21,946 nt of DNA from Clostridia bacterium (GTDB taxonomy: Bacteria; Bacillota; Clostridia; Oscillospirales; Acutalibacteraceae). A model generated the notes under the pieces. The model was not told the origin of the DNA. It did not search any database and was given only the letters and a program-made list of their open reading frames with translations. Both the position numbers and the translations under genes were made by a program. Each line of letters opens with the position of its first letter. Position 1 is the stretch's first letter. This document shows, in pieces, positions 1 through 6,760 of the stretch. The DNA lies in NCBI GenBank assembly GCA_900767015.1, contig CAAFXQ010000125.1:1-21946 (forward strand). The letters are read 5' to 3'.

Positions 1-123
1 GTTGAAAGCATAGCAAGGTGCGTGAAATATTTGTTTTCAGGCGTATCGGATTTGGCTTTCGTCTGCTTCAAGCCGACATCATTTGTGCACTATGCCGAAC
101 GCCTTGAGTTTTTAGAGGTTGCC
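1..123 (+). repeat. Right end of a dispersed MITE-like repeat (cut by window edge)
   Basis: Positions 72-123 match positions 5821-5872 with 3 mismatches in 52 bases, including the 16-base terminal sequence at 108-123 that is the exact reverse complement of the left end of the complete copy (5711-5726). The more internal part (1-71) does not obviously match the second copy, so either the centre of the family is variable or this copy is diverged. The left half lies outside the window. It sits just downstream of the GPH symporter's terminator. Confidence 0.7.
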
Positions 124-157
124 TCTTGACGATGCGCAAGTTTAATTATATAAAGGT

Positions 158-206
158 AAGTGGCTGTGAAGCACCGTCATGCAGGTTCGGAGCTTCACAG
201 CCACTT
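158..206 (-). terminator. Hairpin terminator after the GPH symporter gene
   Basis: A perfect 15-bp stem (158-172 with 192-206, GTGGCTGTGAAGC core) encloses a 19-nt loop. It lies 34 bases beyond the stop codon of the minus-strand symporter gene. Read on the minus strand it is followed by an A/U-rich stretch with few consecutive U, so it may work as a terminator or as a 3'-end stabilising hairpin. Confidence 0.6.
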
Positions 207-239
207 ATTATACGGAAAACAAAAGGTTGCTGATTGGTG

Positions 240-1736
240 TTACGCTTCGGTCATTACCTCGGCTGCGGCTTTTTCCTCCGCTTCCCGTTTCAGCTTCAGC
301 TGACGTTCAACCTCAGCCATATGCTCTCTGTCGTCGGAAAGGAAGAGAATCACAATCAGATAGAGCACCGAACCGACAACGGGACCGAGCATGAACTGAT
401 GCCAGCGGTATTTCATGAACCGTCCGGTCTGATATCCGATCGGGTTTTTTCCCTCGGGGCGAGCGACATTGTTGTCGAATTGCAGGAATTTCAAAAGATA
501 GCCCTGAATGAACTTGCTGACAGCGCTTGTCAGCTTCGAGATAAAGTTCTGCATGGAGAACGAGATGCCCTCGGTGCGTTCGCCGGTTTTCAGCTCAACC
601 TCGTCAATTGAGTCGCTGATCAGCGAGCGATGGGCGATATCCTTCATGTTGATCGGTATGTTCATAATCGAAATCAGAACCATAATTGAAATAAGAACGC
701 CGACATTCAGAAAACGGTCGTTGTTTCCGAGGAAGAAAGCGACGGTACGAATGATGATCTGTCCGATTTCGGAAATGACGAGAACCTTTTTCATGCCGCC
801 GATTTTGTTGGCGAATTTAGCGGCGAAAAACATGGCAAAAGCGCCGGGAATTCCGGGGATAAGACCGTAAAGCACCTGCATGGTTCCGCCGGAAAGCTCA
901 AGGCCGAAAACCTTATAGGATACACCGGCGGATTCGAAAAAGTATTCCCATGGGAGCGTCAGCGTAATGCCGCCTAAAAGCCTGGCAAGACAGATGATGA
1001 TAAGCGTTTTGTTGTATCGGAGCGTGGAAAGCGTTTTCAGTACGCCCTCCTTTTTTTCACTTTGCGTATGAACTTTTTCTTTCATGCGGTAGGCGAGCAT
1101 CGAGATGATCATACCGCCGAAGCCGAATACGACCGCACCGATGAAATAGGCATTTTTTTCGGTTGCCAGTCCGGAGTTGATAATCATGTCCTTGATTGTC
1201 GGGAAAAGACCGGCAATTGACGCACCGGCGCCGGCACCGATGGTTACCCATTGGGAAACTCTTGCCCGTTCCTCAGAATGAGGGCTTGAAAGCGGAATCA
1301 TACCCCAGAGAGCTACGTCCTGGATAGAATAGAAAATGTCGACCGAAAGATAGACGGCGATAACCATGACGATTGTCTGCGTTTCGTTCATTCCGAAATC
1401 AAAGAACATCAAGGCCGTCAGAATGCCGATGATCGGCGGAAGATACAGCAGAAACGGCCGAAGCTTTCTTCCGGGCTTGAATTTCCGGCTGTCAATCAGC
1501 GTGCCGATGATCGGGTCGTTTATGGCGTCCCAAAGGGTGCTGATACTGGTAATCCAGCCGGTTTTTTCGGGCTTGATGCCCATAACCGCATTTAAAAATA
1601 CAAACAGCCGTTGGGAAACAAAGTTGTAGTTCATGTTCTGTCCGGCAAGACCGGCGGCGTACGACAAGAGCCGGTTATTGGCTACCTTGGTATCGGTTTC
1701 CTCGCCCGAAAACAGAAATTTTATCGGATTTTTCAT
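240..1736 (-). CDS. GPH-family (MelB-like) sugar:cation symporter, MFS fold
   Basis: A 498-aa polytopic membrane protein with about twelve hydrophobic segments. Around residues 60-90 it carries the GPH/MelB signature of a helix with WDAINDP, then IIGTLIDSR and KPGRKLRPF, the cation-site aspartates and cytoplasmic loop typical of glycoside-pentoside-hexuronide symporters. Inference: it imports a glycoside or oligosaccharide with Na+ or H+; the substrate cannot be read from the sequence and no glycosidase is adjacent here. The C-terminus ends in a charged, Ala/Glu-rich tail. An upstream in-frame GTG at 1766 would add ten residues, but the ATG at 1736 has a good GGAGA site 6-10 bases before it, so I use 1736. 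It is monocistronic, with its own promoter and terminator. Confidence 0.88.
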   Translation of the reverse strand: MKNPIKFLFSGEETDTKVANNRLLSYAAGLAGQNMNYNFVSQRLFVFLNAVMGIKPEKTGWITSISTLWDAINDPIIGTLIDSRKFKPGRKLRPFLLYLPPIIGILTALMFFDFGMNETQTIVMVIAVYLSVDIFYSIQDVALWGMIPLSSPHSEERARVSQWVTIGAGAGASIAGLFPTIKDMIINSGLATEKNAYFIGAVVFGFGGMIISMLAYRMKEKVHTQSEKKEGVLKTLSTLRYNKTLIIICLARLLGGITLTLPWEYFFESAGVSYKVFGLELSGGTMQVLYGLIPGIPGAFAMFFAAKFANKIGGMKKVLVISEIGQIIIRTVAFFLGNNDRFLNVGVLISIMVLISIMNIPINMKDIAHRSLISDSIDEVELKTGERTEGISFSMQNFISKLTSAVSKFIQGYLLKFLQFDNNVARPEGKNPIGYQTGRFMKYRWHQFMLGPVVGSVLYLIVILFLSDDREHMAEVERQLKLKREAEEKAAAEVMTEA

Positions 1737-1780
1737 CGGTGTTCTCCTCTCTTTTCTCCTTGGCACCGTGTGCTTATTCC

Positions 1781-1809
1781 ATTATATATCCTGAACGCAT
1801 AAAAATCAA
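1781..1809 (-). promoter_or_regulatory. Sigma-A promoter of the GPH symporter gene
   Basis: On the minus strand a -35 TTGATT (1804-1809) and a -10 TATAAT (1781-1786) are separated by exactly 17 bases. Transcription would begin near 1773, giving a leader of about 37 bases before the ATG at 1736. No operator-like palindrome is evident. Confidence 0.6.
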
Positions 1810-1813
1810 CAAA

Positions 1814-1837
1814 AATCCACAGAAAAATCTGCGGATT
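1814..1837 (-). terminator. Rho-independent terminator of the beta-propeller-like gene
   Basis: The minus-strand RNA forms a 10-bp stem (AAUCCGCAGA with UCUGUGGAUU, one G-U pair) with a 4-base loop, followed by a U-rich tract (UUUUGUUGAUUUUU). It lies 18 bases after the stop codon at 1856. The U tract overlaps the -35 of the next promoter, so the two units are tightly packed. Confidence 0.75.
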
Positions 1838-1855
1838 ATGTTAAGTATTCATAAA

Positions 1856-3289
1856 TCAAAACAGGGAGAAAAGCTCATTGAGATAATTTTTCCCCTCGGG
1901 AATCAGATCTTCGACCGTCTTTTTCCTTGTGGTTGTTTCCCGGCGCTTTTTCTTGGAAATCGAGAAGTCAGCCCCTATGCCTGCCGCAAGGGAAAACGGA
2001 CTGCCGTTTTCGGGATCCCAGATGTGCAGATAGCAAATGGCGGTCTGCGTTCCGAACCAGGATTTATAAGGATGAACGATATAAAACAAACCGTCACCGA
2101 CATACGCCATACCCTTTTGTCCGTAGCTTGTATTCCAACCGTAAATATCATGTTTCTTGTCGTATTCGCCGTCCTGATAAAGAGAAAGAACATAGCCGAG
2201 AGTCGGTGTCGGCTGCCCCTTGAGTAGCTGAATTTCGGGTTTGACGTCTGCATCAACCGCAAAAAGGCTGAAGTTTTTATAGCTTGACTTGCTTCCTTTA
2301 TAGCAATTGAGAAGCCAGATGTTCATTTCGTCAAAGTACGAAATCGTCTGGACACCGTAGGAGGTGTTGCCGGTATAGACGAAATACTTTCCGCTGCATT
2401 TTTCGGGGCCGCTTTTGTGAAATTCGGTGCTTGAAAACGGCTTTGCATATGTCTTCCACCAGTCGGTCACATCGTACTGCAAGAGTACCTGATAATTGTT
2501 GTCCTTGCGGTTCGTGTTGCCGTAAATGCCGTACGCAACGGTCAGCAGGTTTTTCTTTGACGGGTCGGAAAAAGAGGGGCCGAATTCAACTCCGTCTATG
2601 CCCGAACAGCCGAAGCGGTGGTCGAGGGAGTCGACGCCGCTGATTTTTCCGTCGTCGTCAAGGTCGGTGTAGTAATCTTCCCAGACCTCCTGAAGATGGA
2701 CGGTGCGGACGATATTTTTATCGGTTGCTTTCATGTTTTTCTTTGTGATTTTGTCAGCGTTGAAAATGACGGTGTAAAAGCCTTTTCGCCCTGCGGCATA
2801 ATAGCCGCAGTAAAGCTTGCGGTCTTTTGGGTTGAACGCAATATCGCCGAGATGACCCGTAAAGCCGGTGACCGTGCCGACGATGTTGCCCTCTAAGTCG
2901 CACTTGACGAGAATGGTCGTATACGAGTAATAAACATAGCCCTTGTCGGTGTCGATGGCGATTCCCTGACAGTGCTTGACGTCCCAGTCGCCGCCGGCAA
3001 GCGAAAGGGGGAACAGATCAATGATCGTCAGATTGTTGATATCAATAACGGTTTCGGCTTCGGTCCGTTTCTCTGTTGTGGTTGTCTTTTTTTTGGTGGT
3101 GGTTTTTTTTGTTGTTCTCGCCGCTGTCGTCGTTTCTTTTTCAGTCGTTGTCTGCGCTTCGGTCTGTGCTGTCTTTTGCGCTTCATTCGCTTTCGGTATC
3201 AGATAGAACCGATTGATGCAAAAAGCGGTCGCACAGACAGCAATCAGAATCAGAAAAACAGCCGCCGTAATCTGAATACGCTTTTTCAA
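1856..3289 (-). CDS. Membrane-anchored protein with Thr/Lys linker and probable beta-propeller domain
   Basis: A 477-aa protein whose family I do not recognise. Residues 1-4 are basic, about 6-27 form a single membrane anchor, about 33-70 form a low-complexity linker rich in Thr, Lys and Glu, and the rest (about 75-440) is a beta-rich extracellular domain. Its repeated short strands (GIAIDTDKGYVYYSY, GDIAFNPKDRKLYCGYY) resemble NHL/WD-type propeller blades. One insertion contains DLDDDGKISGVD, which fits a 12-residue dockerin/EF-hand calcium loop. The start is a TTG at 3287-3289, 7 bases after a perfect GGAGG; the upstream ATG at 3316 would put that site inside the gene. Inference: a surface protein binding a polysaccharide or cell-wall component; enzyme activity cannot be assigned. 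It ends with a basic stretch (KKKRR) and a hydrophobic tail. No separate promoter is visible, so it may depend on read-through from the pduL unit. Confidence 0.75.
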   Translation of the reverse strand: MKKRIQITAAVFLILIAVCATAFCINRFYLIPKANEAQKTAQTEAQTTTEKETTTAARTTKKTTTKKKTTTTEKRTEAETVIDINNLTIIDLFPLSLAGGDWDVKHCQGIAIDTDKGYVYYSYTTILVKCDLEGNIVGTVTGFTGHLGDIAFNPKDRKLYCGYYAAGRKGFYTVIFNADKITKKNMKATDKNIVRTVHLQEVWEDYYTDLDDDGKISGVDSLDHRFGCSGIDGVEFGPSFSDPSKKNLLTVAYGIYGNTNRKDNNYQVLLQYDVTDWWKTYAKPFSSTEFHKSGPEKCSGKYFVYTGNTSYGVQTISYFDEMNIWLLNCYKGSKSSYKNFSLFAVDADVKPEIQLLKGQPTPTLGYVLSLYQDGEYDKKHDIYGWNTSYGQKGMAYVGDGLFYIVHPYKSWFGTQTAICYLHIWDPENGSPFSLAAGIGADFSISKKKRRETTTRKKTVEDLIPEGKNYLNELFSLF

Positions 3290-3312
3290 AAAAACACCTC
3301 CGTATAAAAAAG

Positions 3313-3338
3313 TCAAAAGGGGAGCCGGAAGCTCCCCT
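3313..3338 (-). terminator. Rho-independent terminator after the pduL-like gene
   Basis: GGGGAGC and GCUCCCC (3319-3325 with 3331-3337) form a 7-bp GC-rich stem with a 5-base loop. On the minus strand it is followed by UUUUGACUUUUUU. It lies between the phosphotransacylase stop codon and the Shine-Dalgarno of the next gene (about 3294-3300), so the downstream gene is expressed by read-through or from a promoter I could not identify. Confidence 0.75.
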
Positions 3339-3355
3339 AAAAAGCAAGATGGATA

Positions 3356-3931
3356 TCAGGCAAGAATCTCGCCGAAAAGACCGGGCGTGCAGCCGGCGGC
3401 ATTCGATTCGTCCGTGTCAATATGCATCGCAAGCGCATAAGACGGGCTGACTCTTACGACAACGTCGCCGAAAATCAGCGAACGGCCGTCGGAGTCAATC
3501 TTGACGGATACAACCTGCTTGTCGGAAAGCGAATAGTTTTCGGCGTCCTCGGGCGTCATGTGAATGTGACGCTTTGCGACGATAACGCCGTCTTTGAGCT
3601 CAACTTCACCCTTGGGTCCTACAATTTTACAGCCGGCGCTGCCCTCAAGGTCGCCCGATTCACGAACGGGAGCCTTTACGCCGATGGAACGGGCGTCGCC
3701 TGCGGAAAGCTCAACCTGCGTTTCGGGTCTTACGGGGCCGAGAATCGAAACAGCGGGGAAGCTGCTCTTCGGTCCGATAACGGCGACTCTTTCTTCACAG
3801 GCATACTGTCCCGGCTGAGAAAGATCCTTTTTCTTTGTAAGCTCATAGCCCTCACCGAAAAGAATGTCAAGAACCCTACGGCTGACGTGTACATGGCGGG
3901 CAGAAGTTTCAACAAGAACTTTTTTATCCAT
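3356..3931 (-). CDS. pduL: PduL-type phosphate propanoyl/acetyltransferase
   Basis: A 191-aa PduL-family phosphotransacylase, which interconverts acyl-CoA plus phosphate and acyl-phosphate plus CoA. Family hallmarks are visible along the whole length: RHVHVS near residue 15, the YELTKKKDLSQPGQYA segment, LGPVRPETQVELS, APVRESGDLEGS, AKRHIHMTPEDA, and HIDTDESNAAG near the end. The paired histidines (HVH, HIH and the last HID) match the zinc-binding positions of the family. There is no N-terminal extension like the encapsulation peptide of microcompartment enzymes, and no shell gene is nearby. Inference: a cytosolic house-keeping Pta substitute making acetyl-phosphate for acetate production. 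The ATG at 3931 has a GGAGG site 8 bases upstream; the ATG at 3964 is less likely. Confidence 0.9.
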   Translation of the reverse strand: MDKKVLVETSARHVHVSRRVLDILFGEGYELTKKKDLSQPGQYACEERVAVIGPKSSFPAVSILGPVRPETQVELSAGDARSIGVKAPVRESGDLEGSAGCKIVGPKGEVELKDGVIVAKRHIHMTPEDAENYSLSDKQVVSVKIDSDGRSLIFGDVVVRVSPSYALAMHIDTDESNAAGCTPGLFGEILA

Positions 3932-3990
3932 AATAAGTACCTCCGGATTTTTACGGCAAGGCAAGAAGCCGCTTACCGCATATTGAAACC

Positions 3991-4019
3991 ATTCTACACC
4001 GTTTTTATGAATTTTTCAA
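3991..4019 (-). promoter_or_regulatory. Sigma-A promoter of the pduL-like gene
   Basis: On the minus strand -35 TTGAAA (4014-4019) and -10 TAGAAT (3991-3996) are spaced by 17 bases. A plus-strand candidate (TTGAAA at 3983-3988, TATGAA at 4006-4011, also 17 apart) overlaps it almost completely and points toward the uracil-DNA glycosylase gene. The two could interfere with each other. Confidence 0.6.
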
Positions 4020-4082
4020 GAATGAGAGCAAAAAAACGTGAAAATCGGAGAAATTTATGGTAAGATAAAAAAGGTGATGATT

Positions 4083-4691
4083 TTGAACGATATGAAAGAA
4101 CTGAACAAGGAATGTCAAGGCTGTGAAAAATGTCCGCTCGGAAAAACAAGAACCAATCTTGTCTTTGGCTGCGGCAATCCCGAGGCGAAAATTATGTTTA
4201 TCGGGGAAGGGCCGGGAGAACAGGAGGATTTGCAGGGAGAGCCGTTTGTCGGAAGAAGCGGTCAGCTTCTTGATAAGTATCTTCAGGTGATTGACCTTGA
4301 CCGGAAGAAAAATATTTATATTGCCAACATGGTCAAATGCCGCCCGAAAAACAACCGTGACCCGAAGCCCGAGGAGGTCGAAATGTGTATCGGCTGGCTG
4401 AGAAGTCAGGTAAGGCTCATCAGGCCGAAGATTATTGTCTGTCTCGGACGGATTGCGGCGCAAAGGCTGATTTCACCGGACTTCAGAGTGACAAGACAGC
4501 ACGGTGAATTTTATGAAAAAAACGGCGTATATATGATGGGTACGTTTCACCCGGCAGCATTGTTACGGAATCCGGCGCAGAAAAGCGAAGCCCTTGAGGA
4601 CTTTCAAAGGCTTCGCGAAAAGATCAAGGAACTCGGTTTACCGGTTATTGATAATACGCAATCTTATACGCCGACGGATAATCAGCCATAA
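4083..4691 (+). CDS. Family 4 uracil-DNA glycosylase (Fe-S type)
   Basis: A 202-aa family 4 (UdgA-like) uracil-DNA glycosylase, which removes uracil from DNA to start base-excision repair. It has the catalytic/uracil-pocket motif GEGPGEQED near residues 41-49, the HPAALLRNP motif near the C-terminus, and four cysteines in the family's Fe-S spacing: C14-x2-C17, then C86 and C102 (VKCRP...EMC). Length fits the family. Start choice: a TTG at 4083 is placed 6 bases after AAGGTG (4071-4076); the ATG at 4077 touches that site, and the GTG at 4038 lacks a convincing one. The last 47 bp of the gene overlap the end of the convergent C39-like gene. Confidence 0.9.
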   Translation: MNDMKELNKECQGCEKCPLGKTRTNLVFGCGNPEAKIMFIGEGPGEQEDLQGEPFVGRSGQLLDKYLQVIDLDRKKNIYIANMVKCRPKNNRDPKPEEVEMCIGWLRSQVRLIRPKIIVCLGRIAAQRLISPDFRVTRQHGEFYEKNGVYMMGTFHPAALLRNPAQKSEALEDFQRLREKIKELGLPVIDNTQSYTPTDNQP

Positions 4692-5613
4692 GATCCGCAA
4701 GGGTTTTGCGCTTTGACGAGCCCGGATCGTTGATCGTAAACGACGACGCAGTAAGCGATTTTCCGTTGAAGCCGGTAACGACGACCCAATGCTGAGAACC
4801 GCTTTTGTTTTTCACGGCGGCGATGACGGGCTTGTTCTGCTTCAAAACGGAGTAAATGTCATTTAAAAAGCTGCTTTGACCCGAAAGTGCCGTGACGTAA
4901 TTCTTCGGCCAGTAAAGCTGACCGCTCGCAGAGTAACGAAGCTCGGAGCGCATGGCTAACACGTCAACGGTTTTACCCCGCCGGAACGATTCGGTCATCG
5001 CAAGGGCTGTCGTTGTACAGCCGGAAGTGCCGATGGTGTCGCCCTGTGTGCCGATTTTTGCATTTTTCCAGCGGCTGTCATTTTGCTTGTAGGACGGAAC
5101 GGAAAGGCTGACGGCTTTGAGCGTCGGCTTTTTGGAAGAAAGATAGCGATTGGCGACATAGCCGGTTTTGGTTCCGTTATAAAGGATCTTGCTCCATTCG
5201 CCCGAGGTTTTCAGCACGACGACGGCTTTTTGAAAGTCAAGTGTCGCCTTGACCTCATACTGCGTGCCGGCTCCCCGCCGGACGTTCAGCTTGGTTGCGG
5301 TTACGAACATGGCACGGCTTGAATCGATTTTATTGATATAGGACGGGTGGCAGTAGCCGTATTTGCCGGCTGCATATTCGACCTTATAACGCCCGTTCTC
5401 CGAAGAAATCAGGGTGATATGTGTCCCGCTTTTGAGTCCCCCTAAAATTTTGGAATCGGGTGCTGATGTTTGTCTTACGTTCAGCTTTCCTGATGTTGTT
5501 TTTACTTTTCCGGCGGTTGACGATGCATTTGCCGCAGCGGCGTTTGCCGAAAAAAAGGCAAGACAAACAAGAACGGCCGAAAAGCAAAAAAGGGTTTTCA
5601 TTAGATTTTTCAT
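4645..5613 (-). CDS. Secreted protein with two SH3b domains and a C39-like peptidase domain
   Basis: A 322-aa secreted protein. Residues 1-27 are a signal peptide (basic start, hydrophobic core, ANAAAANA cleavage region). Two bacterial SH3 domains follow (about 37-95 and 103-160), each with the LNVR...G signature. A papain-like Peptidase_C39_2 domain spans about 170-305, with candidate catalytic residues C199 (GTSGCTTTALAM), H275 (SQHWVVVTG) and N295-D296 (TINDPGS). SH3b domains usually bind peptidoglycan, so a cell-wall-associated cysteine peptidase or amidase is the best guess; substrate unknown. The ATG at 5613 follows GGAGG with 8-base spacing; the longer reading frame from 5715 starts upstream of the likely promoter. 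Its stop codon lies inside the convergent uracil-DNA glycosylase gene. Confidence 0.85.
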   Translation of the reverse strand: MKNLMKTLFCFSAVLVCLAFFSANAAAANASSTAGKVKTTSGKLNVRQTSAPDSKILGGLKSGTHITLISSENGRYKVEYAAGKYGYCHPSYINKIDSSRAMFVTATKLNVRRGAGTQYEVKATLDFQKAVVVLKTSGEWSKILYNGTKTGYVANRYLSSKKPTLKAVSLSVPSYKQNDSRWKNAKIGTQGDTIGTSGCTTTALAMTESFRRGKTVDVLAMRSELRYSASGQLYWPKNYVTALSGQSSFLNDIYSVLKQNKPVIAAVKNKSGSQHWVVVTGFNGKSLTASSFTINDPGSSKRKTLADLMADYPSAYKIAYYQ

Positions 5614-5668
5614 AAGTGTACCTCCTGCCGATTGCGAGGCACCGGTGCATTTGATATCGGCTTTCAAA

Positions 5669-5677
5669 ATTATAACA
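5669..5677 (-). promoter_or_regulatory. Extended -10 promoter of the SH3b/C39 gene
   Basis: On the minus strand TGT precedes a perfect TATAAT (5669-5674), an extended -10. No good -35 is present at 16-18 bases upstream, which the extended -10 could offset. It gives a leader of about 50 bases before the ATG at 5613. Confidence 0.45.
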
Positions 5678-5710
5678 CAAAAGAGAAAAAATGAAGCCAT
5701 CCAAATAATG

Positions 5711-5872
5711 GGCAACCTCTAAAAACATCCCGGCATTCGTCATAGCACCCAACTAATGCCGTCTTTGTCGTTAAAAATCCTTGAAATACACGAAGTATGT
5801 CTGCGGATTTTTGCCTAAAAGCCGACATCATTTGGGCACTATGCCAAACGCCTTGAGTTTTTAGAGGTTACC
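5711..5872. repeat. Complete 162-bp MITE-like imperfect palindrome
   Basis: The ends are 16-base inverted repeats (5711-5726 GGCAACCTCTAAAAAC against 5857-5872, 15 of 16 matching). The two arms continue to pair imperfectly inward through about 60 bases each, down to AAAAATCC (5773-5780) and GGATTTTT (5805-5812) around a 24-base centre. It has no ORF. A second, diverged copy ends at position 123. No clear target-site duplication is seen. It is consistent with a non-autonomous transposable or REP/ERIC-like element; as RNA it would fold into a long hairpin and could separate the divergent flanking genes. Confidence 0.8.
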
Positions 5873-5905
5873 ATAAGAAAAAAGAGACGAATTTACATTT
5901 TTTTG

Positions 5906-5934
5906 TTGCACATTGGGCGCAAATATGATAATAT
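5906..5934 (+). promoter_or_regulatory. Sigma-A promoter of the two-TM protein gene
   Basis: -35 TTGCAC (5906-5911), 17-base spacer, -10 TAATAT (5929-5934) preceded by TGA (extended -10). Transcription would begin near 5941, 34 bases before the chosen ATG, which excludes the longer in-frame start at 5903. Confidence 0.65.
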
Positions 5935-5974
5935 CAACAAAGAGAGATGTTTTTATACGAAGGGAGTTTCCTAT

Positions 5975-6514
5975 ATGCTAAGCCAGGTTGAAAATAAAGT
6001 ACAGGAATTAAATGAGCAGAAAAAACAGGATTATAAAGTACGCAAGCAGGCGTTCCTTGAGGAACTTGAAATTGTCGCCGGAAAGAAAAACACACCCGAC
6101 CCGGTTATTACCGACGAGGAATATGAAGAACTTTTAAAGGCGTCTTTCGGTACAAAAACCGGCGGTATGAACAAGACCGCAAAGCTGATGAAGGTTTGCT
6201 CGGGATTGGTGCTGGCCTTGGGTATTGTGGCCGCTATCGCAGCGGCGGCATTTGCCGAATCTCTCGGATTTATTTATTTTTCCGTGATCATTTTTGCTTC
6301 AATATTGGTATCGTTTCTTTTCAAAGGTATCGGAGAAAGCATCAGACTTCAGCAGCAGCTTATTGATATGAAGCTTCTGGAAAACAACAAGAAAACGAAA
6401 CCCGTTCCTGATTCAAGACGGGCTTTTCCCGATACACAGCCGACGGTTGATCAGCAGTTTGCCAATGCTCCGCCGGTACAGCAGGCATATTCATCATACA
6501 TAATCAATCAGTAA
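5975..6514 (+). CDS. Two-TM membrane protein of unknown function
   Basis: A 179-aa protein that I do not recognise. Residues 1-60 are highly charged and predicted helical (Glu/Lys/Gln rich, possible coiled coil), two hydrophobic helices span about 76-95 and 98-118 with a very short connection, and the tail (about 120-179) is polar, Pro/Gln rich and probably disordered. Both termini should be on the same side of the membrane. The ATG at 5975 has AAGGGAG 8 bases upstream and fits the promoter just before it. The gene is monocistronic, between the palindromic repeat and a bidirectional terminator. No functional inference is justified. Confidence 0.75.
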   Translation: MLSQVENKVQELNEQKKQDYKVRKQAFLEELEIVAGKKNTPDPVITDEEYEELLKASFGTKTGGMNKTAKLMKVCSGLVLALGIVAAIAAAAFAESLGFIYFSVIIFASILVSFLFKGIGESIRLQQQLIDMKLLENNKKTKPVPDSRRAFPDTQPTVDQQFANAPPVQQAYSSYIINQ

Positions 6515-6534
6515 ACAGAAGAAAGCAGCAAAAA

Positions 6535-6563
6535 ATGAGGGACTGTAAAATACAGCCCCTTAT
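6535..6563. terminator. Bidirectional terminator between convergent genes
   Basis: AUGAGGG pairs with CCCUUAU and CUGUA with UACAG around a 3-base loop, with one internal A-C mismatch on the plus strand. The plus-strand side is followed by UUUUGUUG, the minus-strand side by UUUUUU. It therefore serves both the two-TM gene (plus) and the 46-aa peptide gene (minus). Confidence 0.75.
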
Positions 6564-6579
6564 TTTGTTGTACTTTGAA

Positions 6580-6720
6580 TTATGCGTCAGCTGAAGCATC
6601 ATCTGAGGGATCCTTAGGATCAGCAGGCTTGAAAGAATCAAAAACTTGCTTGATAGCGTCAATGATCTTTGCGATAAAATCAGAAATATTCTTTAAGAGA
6701 GCAAGAATGTTATCGGGCAT
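6580..6720 (-). CDS. 46-aa amphipathic-helix peptide, function unknown
   Basis: A 46-aa ORF with an AAGGAGA site 8-9 bases before the ATG at 6720. Residues 5-30 form a near-perfect amphipathic helix: I5, L9, I12, I16, I19, I23, V26 and F30 follow 3-4 spacing, with Lys and Asp on the polar face. The tail (about 32-46) is Pro/Asp/Ala-rich and acidic. There is no signal peptide or double-glycine leader. The size and character recall phenol-soluble-modulin-like or leaderless membrane-active peptides, or a small oligomerising regulator, but no homology is claimed. The longer frame starting at 6789 begins upstream of the -10 hexamer and cannot be the product of this promoter. The gene has its own promoter and terminator. 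Confidence 0.65.
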   Translation of the reverse strand: MPDNILALLKNISDFIAKIIDAIKQVFDSFKPADPKDPSDDASADA

Positions 6721-6760
6721 TGGGCAGTCTCCTTTCCGGCAAAAGCCTTTTGTTAACTGA

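Noticed and set aside
1737..1766. GTG start at 1766 for the first symporter
   Set aside because: The added residues are encoded by the ribosome-binding-site region itself; ATG 1736 is well placed behind GGAGA.
1856..3289. A true dockerin (cellulosome) module in the anchored protein
   Set aside because: Dockerins need two calcium-loop/helix repeats; only one loop is present and it lies within the beta-rich domain.
3356..3931. Part of a bacterial microcompartment locus
   Set aside because: There are no shell proteins, aldehyde dehydrogenase or diol/ethanolamine enzymes in the window and no encapsulation peptide.
3422..4063. 213-codon plus-strand open frame antisense to the phosphotransacylase gene
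   Set aside because: It is a mirror of a well-recognised PduL gene, has no family features and no ribosome binding site, and runs into the intergenic promoter region.
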